A DNA stretch of 64,000 nucleotides from Amycolatopsis echigonensis (GTDB taxonomy: Bacteria > Actinomycetota > Actinomycetes > Mycobacteriales > Pseudonocardiaceae), in the NCBI RefSeq assembly GCF_014174495.1, contig NZ_JACJHR010000008.1, positions 112,972 through 176,971 of the forward strand, read 5' to 3'. The translations under genes and the position numbers were made by a program. The notes under the pieces were generated by a model that was not told the DNA's origin, ran no database searches, and worked only from the letters and a program-made list of their open reading frames with translations. Shown here piece by piece: positions 55,734-64,000 of the stretch; position 1 is the first letter of the stretch; each line of letters begins with the position of its first letter.

Positions 55734-57125
55734 CTATCGCGCCTCGCTCATCGCGTCTTCCTTCGGTGCCGATGAACTTGCCCTCCGGTGGAACCAGAAC
55801 AAGCCGCACAGCAATGCCAGCCATGCCACTCCGACGATCAGTGCCAGGCGGGTGTCCTCGGCGAACGCCATCACCACGAAGATGAACACCATGAACACCA
55901 TCGTCAGAACCTGGCCCACCGGCCAAAACGGCACCGGGAACTCACGACCAGCCAGATCCGAGGCAGACAACTGACGTCGAGAGCGGTAGTGCGTAAGCAG
56001 GATCATGAACCAGACCCACACCGTCGCGAAGGTGCCTACCGACGCGATCAGCAGGAAAGCGCTGTCCGGCAGCAGATAGTTCAGCACCACAGCAAGACTC
56101 AGAGCGGCAGCGACCACCAGAACGGTCATCCACGGAATCCCATTGCGCGTAACCCGGGCCATCACCGCAGGAGCTTGGCCGCGGCGAGCCAGGCCGTAGA
56201 TCATTCGTCCGGCGCCGAAGATGTCGCTGTTGATCGCGGACAACGCGGCGGTCACCACGACGATGTTCAAAACCGTTGCGGCGGAGTGCAATCCAAGACC
56301 GGCGAAGATTTGGACGAAGGGGCTTCCCGAAGTGCTGATCGTGTTCCACGGGTTCAGCATCATGATGATCGCCAGGGTCGCCACGTAGAAAAGCAGAACG
56401 CGAACCGGGACCGTGTTGACCGCCTTGGGCATGGCGGTGCGCGGGTCTTCGGACTCGGCCGCGGTGAGGCCCAAAATCTCGGTACCGCCGAAGGCGAACA
56501 TCACCAGGGCGAACGATCCCAGGAAACCGCCGATGCCGTTGGGGAACCAGCCGCCGTGGGACCACAGGTTGGATACCCCACCGGAAGAGCTGCCGGTGCC
56601 GAAGAGAAGGATTGCCGCTCCGCCGAGGATCATCGCGACGATGGCTACTACCTTGACCAGCGTGAACCAGAATTCCAGTTCACCGTAAACCCGTACGCTG
56701 ACCAGGTTCGCGGCTGCGATAACGAGGATCGTCAGCACTACCCAGATCCACCGTGGCACATCGGGGAACCAGAATCCCATATACACAGCCAAAGCCGTGA
56801 CATCGGCGACGCAGACGATCACCATCTCGAACGCGTAGGTCCAGCCGGTCAGGAAGCCTGCCAGGGGACCAAGGTGCTTCCGCGCGTATTCGCCGAACGA
56901 ACCGGGCGCGGGATCGTTGACGGCCATCTCGCCCAAAGCGCGCAGGACGAAGAAAATCGCCGCACCGCCGATGAGATACGCGAGCAACACCGACGGGCCG
57001 GCTTTGGCGATCGTGTCCGAGGAGCCGTAGAACAATCCGGTGCCGATCGCCGAACCCAAGGCGATGAACCGGATGTGCCTGCCGTTCAACCGGCGGCTCA
57101 AACCATCCCCGGACTTCGTCGTCAT
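55734..57125 (-). CDS. APC-superfamily amino-acid permease
   Basis: 463 residues with twelve helices. [38 protein letters not shown] is the amino-acid/GABA permease (AAT) signature with the G-S-A-I-G-T-G-L unwound helix 1; [26 protein letters not shown] is the helix 6 region; and [29 protein letters not shown] is typical of the AAT family (AroP/ProY/GabP). Imports an amino acid by proton symport. ATG at 57125 has GGGAGG eight bases upstream. Confidence 0.92.
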   Translation of the reverse strand: MTTKSGDGLSRRLNGRHIRFIALGSAIGTGLFYGSSDTIAKAGPSVLLAYLIGGAAIFFVLRALGEMAVNDPAPGSFGEYARKHLGPLAGFLTGWTYAFEMVIVCVADVTALAVYMGFWFPDVPRWIWVVLTILVIAAANLVSVRVYGELEFWFTLVKVVAIVAMILGGAAILLFGTGSSSGGVSNLWSHGGWFPNGIGGFLGSFALVMFAFGGTEILGLTAAESEDPRTAMPKAVNTVPVRVLLFYVATLAIIMMLNPWNTISTSGSPFVQIFAGLGLHSAATVLNIVVVTAALSAINSDIFGAGRMIYGLARRGQAPAVMARVTRNGIPWMTVLVVAAALSLAVVLNYLLPDSAFLLIASVGTFATVWVWFMILLTHYRSRRQLSASDLAGREFPVPFWPVGQVLTMVFMVFIFVVMAFAEDTRLALIVGVAWLALLCGLFWFHRRASSSAPKEDAMSEAR

Positions 57126-57264
57126 CGACGGCACCTCCCGAAATCGGCGGCCCGCCGCGCATCGGCGCGCGAGCGGGTCGGCACAGTAGAACCGATCCGC
57201 CCTCGGCCGCCCAACCGACGACGACGGGAAAGCGTCTGCGATTTCAGACGGTCCACAAAGGACG

Positions 57265-57915
57265 TCAGCCTTCCACCAGTTCCCACGGCGCGCCCGGCTC
57301 GGCGCGGTCGAACACCTGGCCCGGCGCGGCGAGCAAGGCCGGCACGACGTCCGGGTACAGCTGCACGACGTGTTCCAGCTCCAGGCCTTCCACCTCGAAG
57401 TCCTCCGCTTCCGGGACCTCGAAGCCGACGAACAGCCACGTCCCGTCCTGCTCCCGGACGACCTGGCGGACCGCGCGCGCCGGAGCGTCGGCGGTCGTTC
57501 CGATTTCGGTCAGGCCGGTGCTCAGCTGGACTTCTTCCAGCGGCGACCCGGGATGCGTCCAGGCGGCGATCCGGGCGTCGCGGTGGGCGAGGTCCTCGTC
57601 CACGTCATCGGAATCCGACACCGAGCTGAGCAGCCAGGCGAGACGCTCCGCATCCCAGTCCGCGGCCATCCCGGCGGGCACGTCGGCCAGCGCGACCAGG
57701 TGCGGCAACAGGGCCACCGCCTCGCGCAGGGGCATCGCGCCGAACAGCTGGCGGTTGACCTCCATGTCCTCTTCGAACTCGGCGCCGTCGCTGATGAACC
57801 AGTCGTCGTCATCGTCGAGGACGACGAAGGCCAGTTTCTCCGGATGCTCGACCAGTTCGTGCGCGATGATCACCGGGGATTCCGGGTCCTGTCGCAGCGG
57901 CCAGTGTTCGGACAT
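57265..57915 (-). CDS. Acidic hypothetical protein, tandem paralogue 2
   Basis: 216 residues, strongly acidic and soluble. It aligns by eye with the next gene upstream: [32 protein letters not shown] matches its neighbour's GLIEHPERLDHVLLDDEEGWFVSDGSEFGED, and [19 protein letters not shown] and [10 protein letters not shown] also match. The D-D-x-x-W-F-x-S-D-G pattern resembles DUF2185/immunity-like proteins, but this is not firm. Start ATG at 57915 is two bases after the paralogue's stop. Function unknown. Confidence 0.7.
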   Translation of the reverse strand: MSEHWPLRQDPESPVIIAHELVEHPEKLAFVVLDDDDDWFISDGAEFEEDMEVNRQLFGAMPLREAVALLPHLVALADVPAGMAADWDAERLAWLLSSVSDSDDVDEDLAHRDARIAAWTHPGSPLEEVQLSTGLTEIGTTADAPARAVRQVVREQDGTWLFVGFEVPEAEDFEVEGLELEHVVQLYPDVVPALLAAPGQVFDRAEPGAPWELVEG

Positions 57916-57917
57916 GC

Positions 57918-58586
57918 TCACTCCCCGTCGTCGATTACCTGCAACCACTCGGCATCCGGTGCCTCGCGGAAGAACACCTCGCCCGGTTCCGCGTCCAGGA
58001 GTTCGACCACGTCCGGGTACAGCTCCGCCACGTGCCCGAGCTCCAGCGTGTCGACCTCGACCTCGGTCTCCTCGTCCGGATCGGCGACCTCGAACCCGAC
58101 GAACATCCACGTGCCGTCCTCTTCCCGGCTGACGTACCGCACGCCGCGCGCCGGAGCGTCCGAAGCAGTGCTGATTTCCATCAACCCGAGGCTGAGGTTC
58201 ACCTCGTCCATCGGCGACCCGGCATGCGGCCAAGCGGCGATCCGGGCCTCCCGGTACGCGCGTGCTTCCTCGTCATCGCTGGGGACCAGCGGCGAAATCA
58301 GCACCCACGTCGAGCCGTCAGTGTCCCAGTCCGCGCCCATCCCGGCGGGCAGCTTCGCCAGCGCGGTCAACTGCGGCACCAGTTCGACCACGTCGTGCAG
58401 GCACATCGAGGCGAACTGCTCCTCGTCCAGCTCCGGGTCCTCGCCGAACTCCGACCCGTCGCTGACGAACCAGCCTTCTTCGTCGTCGAGCAGCACGTGA
58501 TCCAGCCGCTCCGGATGCTCGATCAGACCCCGCGCGACGAGCACCGCCGCGTGCGGTTCCTGCCGCATGAGCCATTCCTCGGACAT
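57918..58586 (-). CDS. Acidic hypothetical protein, tandem paralogue 1
   Basis: 222 residues, acidic, no membrane segment. Same layout as the downstream paralogue: RQEPHAAVLVARGLIEHPE, then VLLDDEEGWFVSDGSEF, ALAKLPAGMGADWDTD, ARIAAWPHAGSPMDEV, DGTWMFVGFEVADPDEETEV and a final LYPDVVELLDAEPGEVFF. The two-domain form (DUF2185-like N-part plus a C-part ending in a DG-x-W-x-FVGFEV strand) is shared. Likely an operon of duplicated genes. Start ATG 58586 chosen by alignment with the paralogue. Confidence 0.7.
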   Translation of the reverse strand: MSEEWLMRQEPHAAVLVARGLIEHPERLDHVLLDDEEGWFVSDGSEFGEDPELDEEQFASMCLHDVVELVPQLTALAKLPAGMGADWDTDGSTWVLISPLVPSDDEEARAYREARIAAWPHAGSPMDEVNLSLGLMEISTASDAPARGVRYVSREEDGTWMFVGFEVADPDEETEVEVDTLELGHVAELYPDVVELLDAEPGEVFFREAPDAEWLQVIDDGE

Positions 58587-58699
58587 GCCCGCTCCCCACC
58601 TCGCGTACGGCTGCGGGCCCATCCCACCAGACCCGCTCGCTCAGGTGCACAGCGCGTCTCCGCCAGGAAATTCCACGTACGTTGGATTAGGCTTGACGC

Positions 58700-59077
58700 A
58701 TGGTGCTGCCTGAACGTCTCGCCCGGTTCAACCGCGTGGTCACCAACCGGGTCACGAAACCCTTCGCCGACAAACTGCCCGGATTCGGGGTGATCGTGCA
58801 CCGCGGCCGCAAGTCCGGCCGCGAGTTCCGCACCCCGCTCAACATCTTCCGCACCGACGACGGGTTCGTCGTCGCGCTCACCTACGGACCGGACGCCGAC
58901 TGGGTCCGCAACGTCCGCGCCGCGGGCGAGGCCGAGGTGCTCACCCGCGGTCATAAATACCGCGTGCGGGACCCGGAACTCGTGCATGATGAATCGCGCC
59001 GGCCGATGCCGCCGGGGGTGCGGCAGTTCCTCGGGCTGGTCGGCGTCACGGATTTCCTTGTGCTGAAACGAGAATAA
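58700..59077 (+). CDS. Deazaflavin (F420)-dependent nitroreductase family protein
   Basis: 125 residues of the split-barrel DDN type: LPGFGVIVHRGRKSGREFRTPLNIFRTDDGFVVALTYGPDADWVRNVRAAGEAEV covers the cofactor-binding G-R-K-S-G-x-x-x-x-T-P-L and the Y-G-x-x-x-x-x-W-V-x-N-x-x-A segments. Such proteins use F420H2, or flavin, to reduce quinones or nitro compounds. ATG preceded by a TAGGCT box six bases upstream (leaderless). A GNAT gene follows eight bases later. Confidence 0.88.
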   Translation: MVLPERLARFNRVVTNRVTKPFADKLPGFGVIVHRGRKSGREFRTPLNIFRTDDGFVVALTYGPDADWVRNVRAAGEAEVLTRGHKYRVRDPELVHDESRRPMPPGVRQFLGLVGVTDFLVLKRE

Positions 59078-59085
59078 GGGGCGCG

Positions 59086-59616
59086 ATGCTCACGGGGAAG
59101 CTGGTGCGGCTGCGGGCGATCGAACCGTCGGACGCGGAATCGATCTACCGGTGGATCCACGATCCGGAGGTCGGCCGGTACATGACCAGCGACCATCCGC
59201 GCTCGCTCGCGCAACTGCGCAAGTGGGGCGAAGAGCGCCCGGTGAACAAGTACGAAAACGTCGTGCTCGGGATCGAGTCGATCGAAGCGGGCAAGCTGAT
59301 CGGCGTCGTCGACCTGCGCGACGCCCGCCCAGAGATCGGCCGCGCCGAGCTGGACATCTACATCGGCGAGACCGATCACTGGGACGGCGGGTACGGCACC
59401 GAGGCGTTGAAACTCATGTGCCGCTACGGATTCAACGTCATGCGGCTGCACCTGATCGCGCTCTGGGTGGTCGCCGAGAACGAGCGCGCCCGGCACGTCT
59501 ACCGCAAGGTCGGGTTCGTGGAGGACGGCAGGCACCGCGAATGCCATCGCGGGCCGGACGGCCAGTACCACGACATGTACCTGATGAGCCTCCTCGAGCC
59601 GGAGCTGAACGACTGA
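59086..59616 (+). CDS. RimJ/RimL-type GNAT acetyltransferase
   Basis: 176 residues. VRLRAIEPSDAESIYRWIHDPEV at the start and YIGETDHWDGGYGTEALKLMCRYGFNVMRLHLIALWVVAENERARHVYRKVGFVEDGRHRE carry the acetyl-CoA site (G-x-G-Y-G-T-E-A) and the N-E-R-A-x-x-V-Y-x-K-x-G-F motif. Acetylates an amino group on a protein N-terminus or small molecule. Co-transcribed with the nitroreductase-like gene. It ends two bases from the convergent GlsB-type gene. Confidence 0.9.
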   Translation: MLTGKLVRLRAIEPSDAESIYRWIHDPEVGRYMTSDHPRSLAQLRKWGEERPVNKYENVVLGIESIEAGKLIGVVDLRDARPEIGRAELDIYIGETDHWDGGYGTEALKLMCRYGFNVMRLHLIALWVVAENERARHVYRKVGFVEDGRHRECHRGPDGQYHDMYLMSLLEPELND

Positions 59617-59617
59617 G

Positions 59618-59893
59618 CTAGCCCTTGACCTTCCGCTTGCCGTACATGCCGGCGGCGATGCTCACGCCGATCGCGGCCAGCACGACCTGGGTGATGATCT
59701 CCAGCCAGTCGATGCCCTTGGTGTTGGCGTAGCCGAGCCCGCGTGCGATCGCGGAGCCGACGAACGCGGCGATGATGCCCACGATGATCGTCAGCCAGAT
59801 CGGGATCGGTTGCTTCCCAGGTGCGACCAGCTTGCCGAGCAGGCCGAGGATCAGGCCGATCACGATCGCGCTGATAATGCCGGAAACCGCCAT
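59618..59893 (-). CDS. GlsB/YeaQ/YmgE-family membrane protein
   Basis: 91 residues with three helices: IISAIVIGLILGLLGKLVAPG, WLTIIVGIIAAFVGSAIARGLG and WLEIITQVVLAAIGVSIAAGMYG. The spaced G-x-x-x-G pattern and loop KQPIPIW are typical of the transglycosylase-associated protein family, stress-linked in Enterococcus (GlsB). The role is unknown; a partner for Asp23/Gls24 proteins is plausible since such genes occur at 5 kb. ATG at 59893 after AAGGAG. Confidence 0.85.
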   Translation of the reverse strand: MAVSGIISAIVIGLILGLLGKLVAPGKQPIPIWLTIIVGIIAAFVGSAIARGLGYANTKGIDWLEIITQVVLAAIGVSIAAGMYGKRKVKG

Positions 59894-60002
59894 GGCGACA
59901 CTCCTTCTGCCGAGAGGACCGGGCTCGACCGGTTTAGCCCGGAACCCGGGGGGCCAAACCCGGCTTACCGCCCGACTGGGGTAACCGCCACTGGAAGTAC
60001 GG

Positions 60003-60042
60003 AAAATGCCCCGGTCCGGGGTGCGGACCGGGGCATTTTTTC
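60003..60042. terminator. Strong bidirectional hairpin terminator
   Basis: A 16-bp stem AAAATGCCCCGGTCCG with its complement, loop of 5, T-runs on both sides. Ends the acyl-CoA dehydrogenase transcript (minus strand, stop 13 bases away). Confidence 0.88.
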
Positions 60043-60054
60043 CAGCGAGTGCGA

Positions 60055-61899
60055 TCAGAACGCGGCTTCGTCCACGTCCATCAGCGCGTTGTCCGCGGCC
60101 TCCACGATGGCGCGGCGCGAGGTCAGCTCCGGCAGCACGGTCTTCGCGAAGAACGACGCCACCGCCAGCTTGCCCTCGTAGAACGGCTTGTCCTTGGCCG
60201 ACGCGCCGTTGTCGAGCTTCTCCAGCGCGACCTCGGCAGCCTGCAGCAGCTTCCAGCCGACCAGCAGGTCGCCGACCGACATCAGCAGCCGCACGGTGTG
60301 CTGGCCGACCTTGTTGATGTTCTGCGGGTCTTCCTGCGACGAGGTCAGGTAGCCGATCAGCGAGCCCAGCATGCCCTGGGTGTCCTCGAGCGCCTGCTTG
60401 AGCAGCGCGCGCTCGTTCTTGAGCCGGCCGTTGCCCGCCTCGGACTCGATGAACTTGGTGATCTCGCCCGCGACGAACGCGAGGGCCTGACCCTTGTCCC
60501 GGACGATCTTGCGGAAGAAGAAGTCCAGCGACTGGATCGCCGTGGTGCCCTCGTACAGCGAGTCGATCTTCGCGTCGCGGATGTACTGCTCGATCGGGTA
60601 GTCCTGCAGGAAGCCGGAACCGCCGAGCGTCTGCAGCGACTGCACGAGCTGCTCGGTGGCGCGCTCGGAGCCGACGCCCTTGACGATCGGCAGCAGCAGG
60701 TCGTTGACCGCGTGCGCCAGCTTCAGCGAAGCTTCGTCGCCCTCGCCGGTCCACAGCTGGTCCTGGAAAGACGCGGTGTAGAGGTAGATCGCGCGCAGGC
60801 CCTCGGCGTACGCCTTCTGCAGCATCAGCGAGCGACGCACGTCGGGGTGGTGCGTGATCGTGACGCGCGGCGCGGTCTTGTTCAGCATGTTCGGCAGGTC
60901 AGCGCCCTGCACGCGCTCCTTGGCGTACTCCAGCGCGTTCAGGTAGCCGGTGGACAGCGTGGCGATCGCCTTGGTGCCGACCATCATCCGGGCGTACTCG
61001 ATGACCTGGAACATCTGCGCGATGCCGTCGTGCACCTCGCCGAGCAGCCACCCCTTGGCCGGGGTGCCGTGCTGGCCGAAGGTCAGCTCGCACGTGGTGG
61101 ACACCTTGATGCCCATCTTGTGCTCGATGTTGGTGACGAAGGCGCCGTTGCGCTCGCCCAGCTCGCCGGTCTTCGAGTCGAAGTGGAACTTCGGGACGAG
61201 GAACAGCGACAGGCCCTTGGTGCCCGGCTTGGTCTCGATGCCGGGACCCTCGGGACGGGCCAGCACCAGGTGCATGATGTTCTCGACCATGTCGTTCTCG
61301 GCCGACGTGATGAACCGCTTCACGCCGTCGATGTGCCAGGAGCCGTCCTCCTGCTTGACCGCCTTGGTGCGGCCCGCGCCGACGTCCGAACCGGCGTCCG
61401 GCTCAGTGAGCACCATGGTGGCTCCCCAGCCGCGGTCGATCATCAGCTGAGCCCAGTGCTTCTGCTCTTCGGTGCCGTTCTTGTCCACGATCATGGCGAA
61501 GTTCGGACCCGCCAGGTACATGAACAGCGGAGCGTTCGCGCCGAGGATCAGCTCGGCCGCGGCCCACTGCACCGTCGGGGGCAGACCGAAGCCGCCCAGC
61601 TCGTTGGTGAGGCCCAGCCGCCACCATTCGCCGTCGACGAGCGCTTGGTAGCTCTTCTTGAACGAATCGGGGATCGTCACGCTGAACGTCTTGGGGTCGT
61701 ACACCGGCGGGTTGCGGTCCGCGTCGGCGTAGGACTCGGCGAGCGGGCCGGTGGCGAGGTTGTTCAGCTCCGACAGCACGCCGCGGGCGGTCTCCTCGTC
61801 CGACTCGGCGAGCACGCCCTTGCCGAGCCGTTCCTGCACGCCGAGTACCTCGAAGAGGTTGAACTCCAGGTCTCGGACGTTGCTCTTGTAGTGGCCCAT
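60055..61899 (-). CDS. Acyl-CoA dehydrogenase, FadE5-like
   Basis: 614 residues, the longer FadE5 type of mycolata. It oxidises acyl-CoA to trans-2-enoyl-CoA with FAD. The N-terminal helical part starts [20 protein letters not shown], a FadE5 hallmark; [23 protein letters not shown] near 160 and [16 protein letters not shown] are the FAD/substrate motifs; [18 protein letters not shown] follows; the catalytic-base region is around [34 protein letters not shown] near 450; and a C-terminal extension of about 120 residues is present. Upstream lie two operator-like TTAC-N6-GTAA sites. Confidence 0.93.
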   Translation of the reverse strand: MGHYKSNVRDLEFNLFEVLGVQERLGKGVLAESDEETARGVLSELNNLATGPLAESYADADRNPPVYDPKTFSVTIPDSFKKSYQALVDGEWWRLGLTNELGGFGLPPTVQWAAAELILGANAPLFMYLAGPNFAMIVDKNGTEEQKHWAQLMIDRGWGATMVLTEPDAGSDVGAGRTKAVKQEDGSWHIDGVKRFITSAENDMVENIMHLVLARPEGPGIETKPGTKGLSLFLVPKFHFDSKTGELGERNGAFVTNIEHKMGIKVSTTCELTFGQHGTPAKGWLLGEVHDGIAQMFQVIEYARMMVGTKAIATLSTGYLNALEYAKERVQGADLPNMLNKTAPRVTITHHPDVRRSLMLQKAYAEGLRAIYLYTASFQDQLWTGEGDEASLKLAHAVNDLLLPIVKGVGSERATEQLVQSLQTLGGSGFLQDYPIEQYIRDAKIDSLYEGTTAIQSLDFFFRKIVRDKGQALAFVAGEITKFIESEAGNGRLKNERALLKQALEDTQGMLGSLIGYLTSSQEDPQNINKVGQHTVRLLMSVGDLLVGWKLLQAAEVALEKLDNGASAKDKPFYEGKLAVASFFAKTVLPELTSRRAIVEAADNALMDVDEAAF

Positions 61900-61947
61900 G
61901 TCGTCACTCCGTGTCGTGTTCGGCTTTCCGGCCGGGCACCAGTTCCC

Positions 61948-61985
61948 TTACTCGCCGGTAACATCAGGATATTACCTACGAGTAA
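61948..61985. promoter_or_regulatory. Twin TTAC-N6-GTAA sites upstream of the acyl-CoA dehydrogenase
   Basis: TTACTCGCCGGTAA at 61948-61961 and TTACCTACGAGTAA at 61972-61985: two 14-base imperfect palindromes, themselves related as inverted copies (TTACTCG...CGAGTAA), 24 bases apart, 49-86 bases before the start codon. This looks like an operator for a TetR-type lipid-responsive repressor. Confidence 0.6.
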
Positions 61986-62057
61986 CCAGAGCAAGCGAAT
62001 CCGCCCTTCCAGGGGTGGCAATTCGCTCGGAATGACAGGACAACCAGGGGATCAGGC

Positions 62058-62846
62058 TCACCGGGTGCTGCGCGCCACGGCCTCCTGCACCGCCGGCGGA
62101 CCAGCGCTGTCGTCGAGCTGCGGGACCAGGATGCCGCTGCGGAACGCGATGGTCACCGCGTGTGTCCGGTCGCGGGCGGAAAGCTTGCGCAGAATGCTCT
62201 TCACGTGGGTCCGCACGGTTTCCACGGACAGGAAGAGCAGTTTCGCGATCCCGGAGTTCTCCAGCCCTTCGGCGACGAGCTGCAAAACCTGGTACTCGCG
62301 GCGTGAAAGCGGCATGGCGCCCTTGGGCTGCACGAGGTGCCCGTCGACCGGTGCGGCTCTTGGCGACGGTTCGCGTTTGGGCCGCGCGGTGAGCGCGGAC
62401 AGCGCCGGGTCGATGTAGCGCCGGTCGTTGTGCGCGCGCCGGACTGCCTCGGCGAGCCGCCGGGAATCGACCGCGCGCGGAACGATGGCGTGCGCGCCCG
62501 CGCCGATGGCCGCGGCGAGGTACTGCTGGGTGCGATTGGTGTCGCGCACGAGCGTGACCAGCACGAGTGCCGGGTCGCCCGCGTTGAGCAGCTTCGCGAG
62601 GTGGCAGTTGGGGTCGAGCGCGGAGTCGAGGATCACGACGTCCGGGCGGACCTGCTCGCACAACTGCATCGCCGCGTGGTGGCTCGCCGCCTGGCCGGAC
62701 CAGTGCAGGCCCAGCGTGCGGTGCACCATCGCCGCGATGCCCTCGCGGAAAATCGGGATCGGGTCGACGACCGCGACCCCCAGGCTTCGACCGCCGGCTG
62801 GCTGACCGGCCGACATGGGCGTTCGGTGGGGCTCGATGCCACGCAT
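62058..62846 (-). CDS. LuxR-family response-regulator-like protein
   Basis: 262 residues. A receiver-like domain (residues 20-140) starts LGVAVVDPIPIFREGIAAMV with the acidic-pocket Asp, and RPDVVILDSALDPN holds the likely phospho-acceptor Asp; the later Thr/Lys positions are less clear (VTLVRD, IVPRA). The C-terminal HTH is LSRREYQVLQLVAEGLENSGIAKLLFLSVETVRTHVKSILRKLSARDRTHAV. GGAGG lies six bases before ATG 62846. No sensor kinase is adjacent, so it may be an orphan. Confidence 0.88.
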   Translation of the reverse strand: MRGIEPHRTPMSAGQPAGGRSLGVAVVDPIPIFREGIAAMVHRTLGLHWSGQAASHHAAMQLCEQVRPDVVILDSALDPNCHLAKLLNAGDPALVLVTLVRDTNRTQQYLAAAIGAGAHAIVPRAVDSRRLAEAVRRAHNDRRYIDPALSALTARPKREPSPRAAPVDGHLVQPKGAMPLSRREYQVLQLVAEGLENSGIAKLLFLSVETVRTHVKSILRKLSARDRTHAVTIAFRSGILVPQLDDSAGPPAVQEAVARSTR

Positions 62847-63092
62847 CTCGGGCCTCCGTCCTCGATGGTCGCTCCCGGTGACCGGCACGCCCCCTCGGCG
62901 TGCCCGCCGGTCCCCCCTGCCGGAACCGGCCGGGAACGACACCTTGTCCCTGGTTCGACTCCGCCGAGAGCAGCTTGTGACGCGGTTTCCCCCTCATGGC
63001 CGTAACGGCTGGTCGCAGCAAACTCTGAGTAGAAAATCGGCCTCGAAATGCGGGGGAACGGCGCAGCGAGGGTCCGCCCGCTCGGGTTAGCT

Positions 63093-63671
63093 CTACTGAG
63101 GGTTTAACTGCTCGGGTGAATCTCCGGTGACCGCCCGTGCGCGCAGCCGACCGAACTCCTCGGCGAGCGTTTTCGGGGTCCAATGAGCGTTCAAACCGCT
63201 GGGATTGGGCAGAAGCCAGACCCGAGTCGTCCCGATTGTCCGGTCCTGCGGCCCGACCGCGGCGCGGCGGTCGCCGAACGCGACGCGGTAGGCGGTGATT
63301 CCGACCACTGCCAGCCAGCGCGGGCGGTACTTCTCGACCTTCTTGGCCAGGATCTGGCCGCCCTCGCGGAGTTCGTCGTCGGTCAGTTCGTCGGCGCGGG
63401 CGGTGGTCCGGGCTACGACGTTGGTGATGCCGAGGCCGAGGTCGAGGAGTTCGTCCTGTTCGCTCGGGTCCAGCAGCCGCGGGGTGAAACCGCTGGCGTA
63501 GAGGGCGGGCCAGAAGCGGTTGCCGGGACGAGCGAAGTGCAGGCCGAGCGCGCCGGAGTAGAGGCCGGGGTTGATCCCGCAGAACAGCACGTTCAGGTTG
63601 GGGGCCAGGACGTCCGGGATGGTGGTCCCGTGCGCGGCGGCTTGTTCGGCCTTGGTGGGTTTCGCGGGCAT
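63093..63671 (-). CDS. mug: G/U mismatch-specific DNA glycosylase (Mug/TDG type)
   Basis: 192 residues. Uracil-DNA-glycosylase superfamily, Mug branch: VLFCGINPGLYSGALGLHFARPGNRFWPALYASGF near 30-65 with the catalytic G-I-N-P-G and the PGNRFW stretch, and LLPNPSGLNAHWT near 155 (N-P-S-G-x-N, the intercalation loop). Removes uracil or thymine from G:U/G:T mismatches. ATG 63671 is preferred; an ATG at 63701 would overlap the divergent gene's start. Confidence 0.9.
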   Translation of the reverse strand: MPAKPTKAEQAAAHGTTIPDVLAPNLNVLFCGINPGLYSGALGLHFARPGNRFWPALYASGFTPRLLDPSEQDELLDLGLGITNVVARTTARADELTDDELREGGQILAKKVEKYRPRWLAVVGITAYRVAFGDRRAAVGPQDRTIGTTRVWLLPNPSGLNAHWTPKTLAEEFGRLRARAVTGDSPEQLNPQ

Positions 63672-63699
63672 GGGTCCAGTTTCCGGCACTCTGGGCGGC

Positions 63700-64000
63700 A
63701 TGAGCGTGACGCCTGACGGCTGCCCGGTCGACCTCTATCTGGAGCTGCCCGCCGCCGGCGAGCCGGAGGTGATTCACGGTGCGATCCCGCCGGGCGCGGC
63801 GGTGCTCGAACTCGGCTGCGGGACCGGGCGTATGACGCATCCGCTGCTCGCGCTCGGACATTCGGTGGTCGCGGTTGATGAATCGGCGGAGACGCTCGCG
63901 CACGTTCGAGGCGCGGAGACCGTCTGCGCCCGGATCGACGAGCTTCAGCTGGACCGGCGGGGTCCCGCCGTCGGGGTCCGGGGCCCTCCTGGGGGTAGGG
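63700..64000 (+). CDS. Class I SAM-dependent methyltransferase (3' end outside window)
   Basis: About 100 residues visible, starting MSVTPDGCPVDLYLELPA. Motif I AVLELGCGTGRMTHPLLALGHSVVAVDESAETLAHV binds S-adenosylmethionine. The last 15 codons (from about 63955) turn into Gly/Pro/Arg-rich sequence unlike the expected next strand, so the frame may break near the window edge. Substrate unknown. Confidence 0.7.
   Translation, partial: MSVTPDGCPVDLYLELPAAGEPEVIHGAIPPGAAVLELGCGTGRMTHPLLALGHSVVAVDESAETLAHVRGAETVCARIDELQLDRRGPAVGVRGPPGGR

Overview
The window comes from a very GC-rich actinobacterium, most likely a member of the Pseudonocardiaceae close to Amycolatopsis. The genus is inferred; the order is better supported. 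The evidence is an EmbC-type arabinosyltransferase (arabinogalactan-bearing cell walls), a dnaK-grpE-dnaJ-hspR operon and clpB with HspR-type HAIR operators, a deazaflavin (F420)-type nitroreductase, GTG starts throughout, and many genes with a TANNNT box 6-8 bases before the start codon, the signature of leaderless actinobacterial mRNAs. Most of the window is ordinary chromosomal sequence with short operons and single genes.

1-12.2 kb: two tandem LacI-type ligand-binding proteins (the complete one has no DNA-binding domain), a GH76-like mannanase-type enzyme with an alanine-rich repeat tail, a TrmH-type RNA methylase, a DUF2784 membrane protein and a decayed gene fragment. Next come an ECF sigma factor with a fused zinc-anti-sigma/Asp23 protein and further Asp23-type genes, then pyrE, an FtsX-type ABC exporter, a short-chain dehydrogenase and a secreted protein. 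12.4-18 kb: the EmbC-type arabinosyltransferase, a Tat-exported GH105 enzyme and a membrane-anchored protein. 18.3-29 kb: ClpB, two MFS exporters (one carrying carboxypeptidase-regulatory-like domains) with a MarR regulator, a flavohaemoglobin-like protein, a dienelactone hydrolase, and an NAD(P)-dependent epimerase-type reductase divergent from its TetR regulator over three operator copies.

29-38 kb: the heat-shock operon dnaK-grpE-dnaJ-hspR, a secreted S33 peptidase operon, a PEBP-like protein, GNAT, and an SMR-TetR efflux pair. 38-42.4 kb: a membrane Fe-S reductase, a cation diffusion facilitator and a CAP-domain protein. 42.4-52.8 kb: a rifampin phosphotransferase (rph) preceded by a 19-bp rifamycin-associated element, a 1332-residue secreted protein with 13 DUF11-like repeats, a MarR/FAD-monooxygenase pair, dcd, and an MpaB-type oxygenase.

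52.9-55.3 kb: tRNA-Gly(CCC) followed by a 2.25-kb segment bounded by about 100-bp direct repeats of the tRNA 3' end plus its downstream hairpin. This looks like the relic of an integrated element: no integrase, one frameshifted gene remnant, a DUF4236/helix-hairpin-helix membrane protein and a small DUF6966-like protein. 55.3-64 kb: an amino-acid permease, two tandem acidic paralogues, a deazaflavin nitroreductase, GNAT, a GlsB-type membrane protein, a FadE5-like acyl-CoA dehydrogenase with twin operator-like sites, a LuxR-type regulator, a Mug-type DNA glycosylase and the start of a methyltransferase.

Two families of dispersed stem-loops recur between genes: three copies of a 40-base GTGAGTG...CACTCAC element and two of a GTGAAGGG...CCCTTC element. 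The features most worth a second look are the tRNA-Gly relic element, the rph/RAE locus beside the giant repeat protein, the 40-base stem-loops, and the ECF sigma/zinc-finger/Asp23 cluster.
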